NCBI GenBank assembly: GCA_950106755.1
Contig: OX467082.1
Coordinates: 23,436,001 to 23,500,000 of the forward strand
Length of the DNA: 64,000 bases
Direction: 5' to 3'
DNA from: Climacium dendroides
Lineage: Eukaryota > Streptophyta > Bryopsida > Hypnales > Climaciaceae
A program made the position numbers and the translations under genes. Under the pieces are notes generated by a model that searched no databases, was not told where the DNA came from, and saw only the letters and a program-made list of their open reading frames with translations. The number at the start of each line of letters is the position of its first letter. Within the stretch, counting starts at the first letter, position 1. Below, piece after piece: positions 24,698-35,500 of this stretch.

Positions 24698-26544
24698 TTG
24701 CAAGAAAGCATGTATTGCAAGCCCGTAACAGGATTTCAGATATATCATGTTGGATGGGGGCATTTCAGATATATCATGTTTGAATTGTTGCCAAAAGGAG
24801 CTGTGCAACAATCAGAGCTTCCAGGGTTCCTCACACTATGGGTTGACAAGGCATCGGTGGACCATTGCATGTATTCCACTGGTTTGATTCGTTCATGGGG
24901 AGTCTTGCATTTGAACTCCGGCTGTTGGTATTTAGATTGTGGAGGTGGTTTCTGTCCTTCTGAGGAAGAAACAAAGTTGCAAAGTATTCTCCAAGCAGAG
25001 AAGGTGTTGGGTGGCAGTGATCACCCTATTACAGTTGATGATGAAGATGCTACTTATCATGACGTTGCTTTGGATCTTTCTCGTATGAATGAGAAAGAGA
25101 AAGCAAAAGCCGTTAAACAAATGCAAAGAGCTGCTGAGAAGGCTGAAGCTCGAAAGGCAAGAGAGAAACAGAAGAAGGCTGAGAAAGTCTCCAGAGCATC
25201 ATTGCTTGCTGATGTAAAAGCAATGGCAGCTGAGGCTGTAGCTTCTATTAAAGCTACAGGCAAAGCCCCGACAAATCTTCATGGCATTGGTACTTCTGGA
25301 GGGGAAGGCACTCAGACATCCTCTGCTTTTTTGGGTAGAGGTACTCGCAAGCGTGATTCTTCATCCATCGACCTTAGTATTTCCAAGCTTTCTCTTGGAA
25401 ATATGCCAACTTCAGCCGTGGCGGATGTGGATACTACAGGATTGGATGCATACATTTTCAATGGCTCCCTTCATTTACTTTTCACTCATCGAATCAATCA
25501 TGGTGTATTTCCTTCGGGCTGGACTGATCTTCTGGCTTTTCTTGACAAGGTAATTCTCTATACAATTCTTGTATATGAAGCTGTGACTCTAAGTCTTTAT
25601 TATGTTTTTTTGGATGTTTGAATTTCTTTCTAATTATATAATGTTGTATTGCAGCATAAAGGAGACAAGGATAGATTGTTTAAGGGTGTTGTTTCACAAT
25701 CTCGAGCTATAGATCTGATGATTTTAGACATTCCAGAGGGTTTGCCTGTACCTGGGGTGTCTAATCCTCCATCAGTTGTTCCACTGTGGAACAACCTTCA
25801 TTCACAGTGTTTGAAGGCATCTTTTGATTTTGCAAATAGTCATTTGCATGATGATGGAGCTTTTCTTATTTTTCATCCCGATTCAGCCCAAGTGAAACTG
25901 GAATTGAAAAGCTTCTGTCGGGCATTTCACTTTAAAGTGTATCGCAAATGGATTGGTATAAATCGTCTTCAACTGACAAATCCGAAAGACTCTTCAAAAA
26001 TGGTACTCTACGTTTTCTTTTTCTTTCATTGATTTAGTACATTGCTTTTATTGGTAGTGATTGATTTTTCATACGATATGTAAATTTCTTGGCCTTGTTC
26101 AATGCAGACACTTTTATTTGGCATTCAATTGCTGGTAAGGAGCTATCCAAACATATCACCTTCGCGCTTTACCCTTCAATCGGTGCCAAATCTGGATGCT
26201 CTGGGAATTCATGTTGACTCTGATGATGTACTTCACAATGTTGTGACTATGGAGTCACAACTGATGCATGATAATATTCCTTGGCGTGGACCACGGGAAA
26301 AAGACCTTGGGCTGATGCAAATTCTAATCGAATCTTGTTCTTTACCTGGCGATGTGGTGTTCGATTGTATTGCAGCTACAGGTTTGTCTATGACATTCTT
26401 TAAGTAGCTATGTTAGATTCAAAATCCTAAAACTTCTGTAGTTTATATAGATATATATCATTTTTTGGCTTCCTATGTTTGATTCTGATTCCCTTAACTA
26501 TTGTAATTTTTATATAGATATCATTTGTTGAGTTTTTCTATTGA

Positions 26545-26595
<51 letters not shown>

Positions 26596-27253
26596 GATTA
26601 ATTTGATACAATATATTTTTGAGGATTTCTGAACTTCTTTTATTTCAGGTTCTACAATTCATGCCTGTCGTAGAACCGGTCGCCATGTAATAGCATTTGA
26701 GGAAGATGCATTGATTTTCAATGCTCTTTTGCAACCACTTATCATTGAAACAGAGAGCCCAATCGCCAAAAAGCCACGTTTGGAAGATGACACTAGTAGC
26801 TCTGATGATTCTGAAGATTCAGATTCTGAACTACCGGTAGTTGAAGCAACTAATTTATTCTGTAAGTAAGTTTTGTATTTATTTGTGCACAATCCTTACA
26901 TATCATTTGTACATTGTTTCTTCTTGTTCCCTTTACAACCTTGCTCTTATAATCTTTATTCTCTGGTTTTGTGCAGCTCAAGGATGACTAAATCTCCAAT
27001 AGAGAGCTCTATTCTCCAACCCTTGTGGAAGGAATTCATGAAGAGCCCTCTCAAGCCATTTGTATTGCCGGTCTATGCTGAAGAATTAGCAAATGAACTT
27101 GTGAGGGCACCTCATGTTGTTCCTAGGTCTTATGGTTTTCGTAGAGATCGAAGAGTTCTTCAGTTTATTGATGATGCAGCAGATTGTGATAATGATGCAG
27201 GAGATAGTGATACTGACAATAGTAGCTCTCACTCTTTTACAAGATATAAGTAG
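24698..27253 (+). CDS. MULE-borne permuted amino-DNA-methyltransferase-like protein
   Basis: Five exons joined by GT-AG introns: 24698-25549, 25655-26002, 26108-26381, 26649-26865 and 26977-27253, giving 655 residues without internal stop. Residues 1-284 hold a Lys/Glu/Ala-rich helical stretch (MNEKEKAKAVKQMQ) and no known domain. Exon 2 has DLMILDIPE (Asp about 309) where these enzymes have motif IV (DPPY), then DDGAFLIFHPDS. Exons 3-4 carry SLPGDVVFDCIAATGST and GRHVIAFEED (about 480-507), resembling the SAM-binding motif I. Motif IV before motif I is the permuted order of N6-adenine/N4-cytosine DNA methyltransferases. DIPE in place of DPPY questions catalysis. A basic patch (AKKPRLEDD) and an acidic tail follow. 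It runs divergently from the transposase inside the same terminal repeats. The ATG is the first in this frame, but a further 5' exon is possible. The fold is a fairly confident inference; DNA as the substrate is not shown. Confidence 0.7.
24733..24780. repeat. 19-bp direct repeat at the start of the methyltransferase-like gene
   Basis: atttcagatatatcatgtt occurs at 24733-24751 and 24762-24780, 29 bp apart. The inverted copy of the element loses homology at 24735, inside the first unit. Confidence 0.8.
26547..26592. repeat. (AT)23 microsatellite in an intron
   Basis: An uninterrupted AT dinucleotide run of 46 bp in the third intron of the methyltransferase-like gene, about 55 bp before the acceptor. 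Confidence 0.95.
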
Positions 27254-28183
27254 TATACAGACTGTGATTTTCATCACTGTCTTCACATGTGTATACATTT
27301 TCATACTTTACACCTATCGGTGAGACTAAAAGGGCCACGTATGTTATGTTTTTATCTGTCTTCTTGCCCTTTACATTTTGAATGTAGATTTGCTACTATA
27401 TTTCAAGTTGTAGATATATCTATATAAACAGATATAATAATTTTTTGATCTTTAAATCCTAACTTATTTTATATCTTAAAAATGCTTAAAATATTTTTTT
27501 CCTATTTGAATCCAATCGTGTTGTCTGTTTTTGGATTTTAAAGATGTTCATTGTTAGTTCTTTTGATTGCAAAAGTATCACCCTTATATAGTGTGGAGTA
27601 ATTACTTCAACTAGTAAGTTTTGGAATTATATGTACTTGAACTTGATGTTCATGGATTTTGAAAGTCTATTTTTCCCAATCTTTTTCGATTACATTGTGG
27701 ACAAATTGATATTTACTATCCAAAAATCAAATCTCCAAGTGAATATGATTATTACAAGATTGGTTCTACATTTGTGAATTCCAAATTGTTTTTTACACAA
27801 ACTGATTTTTAAATATAACCTTAAATTCTCTTTAAATAGCATACATTTCTTTATAAATGTGCCTTTCAACAATTTGATGATTGATTTTCTTTCGTTTTTC
27901 TGAATGAGAGAATATTTGATAGAGCAATTATAGAAAATATTTTAATACATTTTAATAGAAATATACATATGTAGATTACTTTCATTATGTCTATTAAAAT
28001 TTACAAAGAATTCTTAAATGAAAACACTATGCTTACAGTTTGTACTCTTTTAATTTGTTTACTTCACTTTAACTTCATACCTAGAATCTTTACATTCTAC
28101 ACGGTTTTAGGTCTTCACATGTACACGGCAATAGGTTTCCTAAATTTTTCAACTTTTTTTCACCAAAAAAATTAGTGTAAATT
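27254..28183. other. AT-rich 3' part of MULE copy 1
   Basis: Non-coding tail of the element between the methyltransferase-like gene and the right terminal repeat. No exon or repeat is supported. Confidence 0.6.
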
Positions 28184-28219
28184 CCACGCTCTACGCTCTA
28201 CGCTCTATGCTCCACGCTC
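28184..28219 (-). repeat. Right terminal inverted repeat of MULE copy 1
   Basis: ccacgctctacgctctacgc continues to tccacgctc, the reverse complement of the heptamer array at the left end. Confidence 0.7.
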
Positions 28220-28581
28220 ATGTGACAGCATTCCCCCACAATAGATTGCACCATTTCAGAAGCCATTAAATAAATTGAGACTAAAATGGAAGTCAATTAC
28301 TTTTATATCAGTCAAGTCTGATGTGAAAAAGAAGAATTTGGTCAAAGATGTTTGTTGTTGTCAATCAATGGGTTACAAATTTATGGAATTGAATTCCAAG
28401 ACACGATCATGTACCTCATATTATTGAGTAAATCATCCCTAAGATCGAGTAGAAAAATCACAATTAAGATCAGACCTTGCAATTGTTGAAGAAGGATTAT
28501 ACAAGAAAAACAAAATTTCTAAATAACTTCAATCTTGATCCAAGTATGCAGTCAGCTGGATTTGGGGCCCTGGGCTACGTC

Positions 28582-28722
28582 CGTCGGTGCCGACAGGCCT
28601 AGTTGACCGATGATTGGCAACTGTGGCAATCACAAAACAATGACAAGCATGAGAACTCTCCACCCATACCACACAATTTTCAGCTGCCATGTCCGTGGTC
28701 ACCAAGGCCCGTCGGTGCCGAC
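28582..28722. repeat. Paired GTCGGTGCCGAC motifs, left side
   Basis: cgtcggtgccgacaggc at 28582-28598 and gtcggtgccgac at 28711-28722. They are inverted relative to the pair at 30317-30414. Confidence 0.7.
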
Positions 28723-29766
28723 AACCAATGGCTTTTGATCCGCTGCAGCTGAAATTCAATCAAACGTTTCCATATTTTTACAAACGATGTTAATTTCCGC
28801 TACATTGATAAGTGACAGCTCAACACTTGACCTATTCTAGATTGAAATCAACAATGACAATGAACGTGGCCAATAGTTCCTTAACAATACCAAATTGTTA
28901 GCCAATTTTCTGCAGGATGTATTTGAGAGCTCTTCTTGGTTGCTGGATCACTAGAGGCCCACTTACAGCTCACTTGGGCTGATTGTTCTAGAATTATTGC
29001 ATGTATTGTCAAGGAATGGAGACTTGAAGAGCCAATTCTACCTGCTCTTTTTAATACACAGATGAAGTACAATACTTACATACTCTCTACATACATTTCA
29101 TACTAATCTGATTGATCTCCAGAACGAACACACACTAGCAACTGGTTGGTTTAATTATTTGTTTGTCAGCACTTGGGAAACACATACTTAATTGAAAGGG
29201 GTATAGAGTTGAGGCTTATCCAAAACCCTTGGAGAAAATCCCTTTACATAAGCTTACATCATTAAGTAATTTGAATCACTGCAGCAATGCAATTGGTTTT
29301 GGTCATCTGCCTTGAAACTCATCAAAGCCAATGCATTTTCCAAAGATGGATCTACCAATAAATCCGAGAGAGATCACACACATTCACAGAGAATACAAGA
29401 ATGAAGACACATACTGCTTTTGATGTCTTCCCTAAAAACTGAACCTAGCCTCAATGACTTTGATCTAAGCAGCCAAGGATCTAATCTGATGTGGTCTAAC
29501 TACTCTACACTTGTCGCCAGGAGAACTGTCAATTCGGGAGAACGGAGCTGAAGACTACAGCCGAGGGATAGTGTCGCCCCAACTTTGAGAGTGACGAAAT
29601 TATACAATCGCACAACCACAAGTCTGAAGCACAAATCACACAATCATTCAACTCGATCAGAAAACACGCACCTGCGAATCTGGACGAAGCTGCTGAATGT
29701 GAAGAACTCGTGAAGGCTTCCAAACTTCCTGTCATATCAAACCAAAATTCAATCAGCTAGTATGAG

Positions 29767-29833
29767 GGCAGCTGCGCGTGAACTTGATGATCACAACCTG
29801 AAAGGCAGTTGCGCGTTAACTTGATGATCACAA
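29767..29833. repeat. 30-bp direct repeat
   Basis: Two units (29767-29796 and 29804-29833) start ggcag and share tgcgcgt, then aacttgatgatcacaa, with two mismatches. They lie about 100-165 bp upstream of the TATA-like tataaat at 29932. Confidence 0.7.
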
Positions 29834-30316
29834 GGTATCCTTGGACCCTATTCCTCGACTGAATTATACCTCGACCAGTCAAACGGTTTAGGGTGTACAG
29901 TTGTGATTCCACAGCTTCTCATATAAATGCACACGAACCCTGATCATCTACAATCACCATCTCAGTTCATGCCTTCCGCACTAATTGTCTGGATGGACTA
30001 GAATTCCGAGGACTATATTTGGAACTTGAACTTTCTCATCCTCGTCAATTTCAGCTCCTTCAAGTTCACGTGCTGATTCAACCAGTCTTAGCTCATGACA
30101 GTTCTGGCTCCCTCCACACCGCAAATTTGATCATCACCGACGTACCCACGGCTGCTTCGCAGATATGCAAGGAGTTCAGCTCACAGGCACGTTTAGGTCT
30201 GTATCGTTCCACGTAGATTCATTGATCTCGGGACGTCATTCAATCAAGAGCCTTTTGAAGAAATGTACGTTGTGACAATGCATCAAGTACTGACCTGCCT
30301 TGGTGAGTAGCGAGAA

Positions 30317-30414
30317 GCCTGTCGGCACCGACGACTAACTCGAAGTTCACCGAGACTGTCGTCGGCGTAACTGCAGCTGCGCCGCAACGAAATCTTCCCG
30401 CTGTCGGCACCGAC
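30317..30414. repeat. Paired GTCGGCACCGAC motifs, right side
   Basis: gcctgtcggcaccgacg at 30317-30333 is the perfect 17-bp reverse complement of 28582-28598. A second gtcggcaccgac lies at 30403-30414. Both right-hand copies are followed by gactaactc. Confidence 0.7.
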
Positions 30415-31426
30415 GACTAACTCAAAGCGCACCCACAGCAGCTGCAACTGAACGTGTCGAATACCTAATCGATCAAGTAACCCTAAAATTTGCGTAGCAG
30501 GCAGCAGATGGACTCTCCAAGCAAAAACATACGTGCTTAGCGCATGCACAAAGCTGGACCAGGAGGCCGCATGCACAAAGCGGGACCAGGAGGCGTAGGT
30601 AGTTAACCTAAGAAAATGGCAACGATGGCTGGCCAAGAGCGCAAACTGGAAGGAGAAGTTGCACATGTGATAATCGTGACGGAGCGAAAATTGGAAGGAG
30701 AAGTTGCGGTGGGTCCGAACAGGAGCACAGAAGGAGCGGTGGGTCCGAATTAGGTATCACCAATAGGCAGTAGCCAGAAGCTTTTGGGCATGTGGAAAAA
30801 AATTATAATGATGAATTTAAAAGCCACCTGAAGTTTACCTTACGAAAAAAATCTTTAGTTCCTCTTCAATGAGGGATTAGGAAAATATTTAAGAGGAGGT
30901 ATAAACTTAAATTAGGTCACCCAATTACACTAACTTCTCAAGTCGTGAAAGTAAAAATATCCATTTGATGAAACTTCTAATTCCGTGGTCATGAGTGCCA
31001 AATGATAATTACTGTAGATTAATGTAGATTACAAGCAATGGCCAAACAACCACAAACAATGAGTGAGTCAAATGGTTAAGTTAAGCAAGACGAAGTTCAA
31101 AATTATGTTAAATGCATGCACTCATGGTTTTAATCCACTGACGTTTTAAACAACTTGACTGGGTTTCAATGTGTATATCCTAATAAATTGGCAGTTTCAC
31201 GAAGATGAATATTAAACTGTGACAAAGAAGAAAATTTTGAAATTACTGAATGAGTTTTATAATTGCATTATGAATGTTACACTCTATATTCTAAGTTAGC
31301 TTTTAAAAACTCACACCAATCAAATATGTTGAGGAAACCATCTACTCTATAATAATCTTGATCTGAGCCTCATCATTGATATACGAAAACAGAATGCATG
31401 CAACTATGACTATAAGCTTTTCATAC

Positions 31427-31726
31427 CTCTTCCCGCTGATAGTACGAATCGGTGACGCCGTGATCCTCTGGAACTTCCACCACTGTTTCTAATGACAACT
31501 TTGTTTGTGACAACGACTTGGATGGCGACTTCCCTGCTTCTGTGATATCTACTTCTGTAAATACGAGCTCCTTTGAAAGACTAGAAAGGACACTTGAACT
31601 AATAGCTTTGCGCAGCCTGTGCTCTCTGGATCAATGAAGAGCTTTCCTTGTGGAGAAACGAGAGATGGATCTTCTCTTCCTCTTCAGTCTCTCAGATGAA
31701 GGAGAAAAAGGATTATCTCCATCCAT
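31427..31726 (-). pseudogene. Candidate first exon of an unrecognised gene, one TGA
   Basis: From ATG at 31726 a frame of exactly 100 codons (start MDGDNPFSPSSERLKRKRR) ends with GREE-like residues (YYQREE) at a consensus donor, gaggag/gtatga, in phase 0. One TGA (31633-31631) interrupts it after TRKALH. The N-terminus is basic and nuclear-localisation-like. A TATA-like sequence lies about 58 bp upstream. No downstream exon was identified; the gene would run toward lower coordinates into the spacer. It may be a host gene truncated by the MULE or a captured fragment. Confidence 0.35.
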
Positions 31727-31783
31727 TTGTGTAAAACTAAGTCCGACTTCCCTCAAAATGCAAGATTGGAATGGTGGTTAGGC

Positions 31784-31792
31784 ATATATATA
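31784..31792 (-). promoter_or_regulatory. TATA-like box upstream of the 31726 start
   Basis: An alternating AT run reads tatatatat on the minus strand, 58 bp before the ATG at 31726. This is reasonable core-promoter geometry with a short leader. In AT-rich DNA it could be chance. Confidence 0.3.
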
Positions 31793-32515
31793 CAATTGTA
31801 ATTGTTTGTATTTATTATTTCCGGCCTAAGAATTCTTTGCCAAGGTACTTGAAACGTACACTTCAAAATCTTAATTTGAATAGTTTCATCATTAATTTCC
31901 CTTAGCAGTTCTATACAGCTCATAATTTATGTAATTTAAGTTGGTTGTCAGAACTTGCATTGTTTAGGTAATGCTTACATAGTCCTTGATTTTGAACTCC
32001 TGACATGAAGTTGGAATTGATTTCAAATATATACTATGATACTCCGTTTTCAAATTGTGTACAATTTTCATTAAATAAAGCGCCATACTATGATTCTTTA
32101 TTGCCCGTCACATGACTGGGTAGTGAATTTCTGTGGATGCTTCAGACCACTTCCGTATTAGGTGGATTTTTAAAATGACATCTACAAATTATCCTCATTT
32201 ACACTGACTGCCATTTTACCCCTCCATTTAACTATTTGTAAAGACAATTAGCATTTCCCTCATAATGAATTGTTCAGGTACTTTTGGCGGACCTGCACAT
32301 GATAACTTTTTACCATTACATTTATGACTTTCATAACTCTTATCGGTGCAATGGCATCTCATTCTATTTTGGCCATGCTTAGCTGTAAAGCTATGATGTT
32401 TTCATCATCTTAGATATCTTTTGTTTGCTACAATCCTGTTACGGGCTTGCAATACATGCTTTCTTGCAATGGAGTGAAGTGTAGATGGTTTTCATGTAAT
32501 CAAAAGTAGGTTTCC

Positions 32516-35500
32516 ATGAGCGTCAACATGTCTTCTGATTCTGTTGCGTTTGTAAGGGCTCCAGGAGAGTCAATCCCCATGACATTTCCAGTTGGTGCAT
32601 CAGGCTATGCTGTAGTCACTGCTTTTCGTTTGGGTATCCGGTTTTCGTTGTCTGAGGAGTCTATACATATTGATGAAGAGGTCTTCGATAGTGCGAGTGG
32701 TGATTTGATTCATACGGTGGGTCAAGAACCTTCACTTGACAGCCCTTGCAAGCAATGGCATTTGCATCCAGGGAAGTTTTTAGCGTATGGATTACGTAAA
32801 TACACTTCTAGGAGCATTTTCGACACATGGTGCAACGAAAATCTCTAGCACATCCATTCAGCTGACACCTTTGTCAACGAGGATCAAAATAGAGCCCGGA
32901 ATAGATGTCATTACATTGGACAGCAATGATTTAGATACTTCATTACCACCACCTGTAGCCATGAAAAATACTTCAGATCCTTTGCTACATGTCAATACTA
33001 TGCCATCTGCGCCTTCTATAGTAGTTGATAATAGACTGATGTCTGCCAAAGGTCAGTCTATTATACCTTGTCTTCGAAAGCTTTGCTTCACCAAGGGATC
33101 ACGGAATCCTTTTAAAAAGGTTAATTATGATGTAATTGATGTACACACTGTTGATTTTGTTCCCTCCGTTTTCAATGGAGACGTCATTTTCGAGTTACCG
33201 GCCCTTCAAGATTCCACTATGCACTCACAAGCAAAGCTTATGAGTGGAATGGAGAAGCGCTATGACGGGCATGTGTGGACAAACACACATACCACAAACA
33301 TCAAAAACGTTGATGGGTTGACATTCCGTTTAGCTTCATGTGTGGGTCATCTTCGTTGTGAGAATATCAATTGCAACTACCTTACACGAGTTCACCGAAC
33401 TACATCAGTTAACGAATCTGAATGGAATGGATGTTCTCCTCTGCCATTCCAAATTGGAATTAACCCTCCGTCTGGTTCAACAATTGTATGCAAGGTCTGT
33501 AGCACTATACCATCTTGTGTTGCAACTTGCCCTGCCAAAATATATTATGTGATTGGCAGCAAGGATATGAGACGAGCTTGTGCTCACTTTGGTGTCCATG
33601 AACATCCTGTAAAAGATGGAGATTGTCGCGATTCCAGGGAGAAAATTCGGTCTTTGATTTGTGATCAAGTGGAGCGAAACCCATATGCAACAAACTCTTC
33701 AATCGTGCTCGAGGCAAGCAAAGAATTATTAGGAGGATTACTTCTTCGACCTGAGGGAGCTGCCTCCGAACAGTTTGGAATTACTGACCTTCTTCCTGTG
33801 CTTGAGAAGTGCAAGTATATGAGTTCACCTAGCATCAGAAATGAGGTTACTACATTCAAGTATTTCCGAAGGTTTGGAATTATGGATAGCATTACTAAAC
33901 TGAGAGGATGCAGTAATTGGGCTTTTGTCCAAGAGAACAAGTTCCCGGGTCAAGGATCGGACTCTGATAAGGTTTTCATCTTCAAAATGTCAGAGTTGGG
34001 TCCAGGTAGTGGTGTTGATTTGGTTACTCGCATGCAACCTGGTGGTGACCTTCAAGATGCTTGGATAATGTTTGATCATGTCAAACGAGTGAAGAATTGG
34101 ACAACAATGGCTTGTTATGTTTATGACCCACATTTCTGTCGTGTGTTGACTATTGCGGTTTGTGACATGCAATCTGAAGATGTTATTGCCCAATGCACAT
34201 TCTGGAAGAATTTGAATGCTGTAATGTCAAGGCATGATATTGCCTTGCCATATTTTAAAGGCTTCATGGCGGACTCTGCTATGGCAAACTGGAATGCGGT
34301 ACGAATTGTCTATGGTGGTGGAGATGCATCAATTCCTATGTTCAATCGTGAACGTACTTGCCTCTTCCACTGAACTCAGTCTATGGAAAAGCACACGAAG
34401 GCAGACATTCGAGTTGACCTTCAAGATCAACATCGCAAATTGTGCAAGTAGTATAAGAATGCGGAGTCATCATTTGAGTCCGACATTCGTTTTCATGCCA
34501 TTCGTTCATGGTGGTACTCTTCTGGAGCAGCAACTGGGGAAGCGCTCCGCCGGCTCGAATTGTGGTTAGCATTTTGGCATTTCCGGTTTCGACAATGGGG
34601 AGGATTTCTGGTGAGCTCATATGTCCTTCATATTTCCATGTAGGCCATTTTACTGAACGGATCACATGTGAAATATTTGTTCTTTCTCAATATATTTTAT
34701 TCTGATCTGTAGGGCTTGTTTAGAATGTATTTAGTTTTTTTTTATTACTATTTTAATGTCCAATGCTATTTGATATAGGATCTTCCACCTGAACAGCTTG
34801 CTGAGATGCCATCTTGCAACCTTGCCGAGACAATCCACAACAAATGGAAGCAACAGTCAGGGAATCGAGGGAATGACTTGTACGTTGCTACAGTTGATGA
34901 CTATGTTAGGGCATTTATGCAAATGGTTCGATACTATCAATTTCTGAAAGGATCCAACCCAGGGACTGGGCCCGGTAAAGAGGAACTACTACTTCGAGTT
35001 GCTCAAAGGTATGCCCAACGCACTGGAAATCCAAAAAGTCTTAATGATGCCATGGCCAAAGTCCCAGGGGTAGGGGAATATTGCACAAGGGACCCACATT
35101 TTGAAGGTGAGGAGATTTTTGGGTCTCAAAAGAGAGACAGTAACTTGCCTCCAGGTTCTGAGCACAATTTGCACCAACCTGACACAGTCAATTTCTCCAG
35201 ACCTCGTCTGAGGAAAAGGTCCATCCAGACAAGTTCTTCAAAATCTCCTTTGGATGCTGTATGTGAGGAACATGTATTTGATGTTGATGAAGGAGACACA
35301 GAAATAGAAATGTTTGATGGTCCAATCAAACTATCAACCTCTGAGAAGGCATTTCATGTTACAAGTATTCAAGAATCAGCTTGTGATGAGTTACAGTGGC
35401 ATATAGCCCGATTACCGAAGAACTCTGCAAAGGCATGTTTTGCCTTGCAAGCATTGACAAGAAAGAAATGCATTGCCAAAATTGTTCAAGGCAATAAAGG

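Larger units (their letters stand above)
20253..28219. mobile_element. MULE copy 1 with transposase and methyltransferase-like gene
   Basis: Both ends carry arrays of GAGCGT(A/G)-type heptamers in opposite orientation (20270-20304 and 28184-28219). Between them lie a minus-strand SWIM-type transposase and a divergent plus-strand methyltransferase-like gene, whose chosen start codons are only 46 bp apart. The left limit is set at 20253 because the inverted copy at 32432-36901 matches to that base, 17 bp outside the heptamers. I could not find a matching 8-11 bp target-site duplication: the left flank ends ctagtatac and the right flank begins atgtgacag. One end may therefore have been rearranged after insertion. 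Assignment to Mutator-like elements rests on the transposase core plus SWIM finger. Confidence 0.75.
28220..31426. other. Spacer DNA between the MULE copies
   Basis: No exon chain is supported. A TATA-like tataaat at 29932 precedes an ATG at 29969, but that frame stops after ten codons. Short local duplications are present: a 26-bp unit containing gcatgcacaaagc and gggaccaggaggc twice around 30542-30594, and repeated ggaaggagaagttgc near 30645-30705. Confidence 0.4.

Noticed and set aside
30283..30666. Minus-strand open frame of 127 codons in the spacer
   Set aside because: It is built across local duplications and the palindromic GTCGGCACCGAC motifs. Composition and lack of family match argue against a gene.
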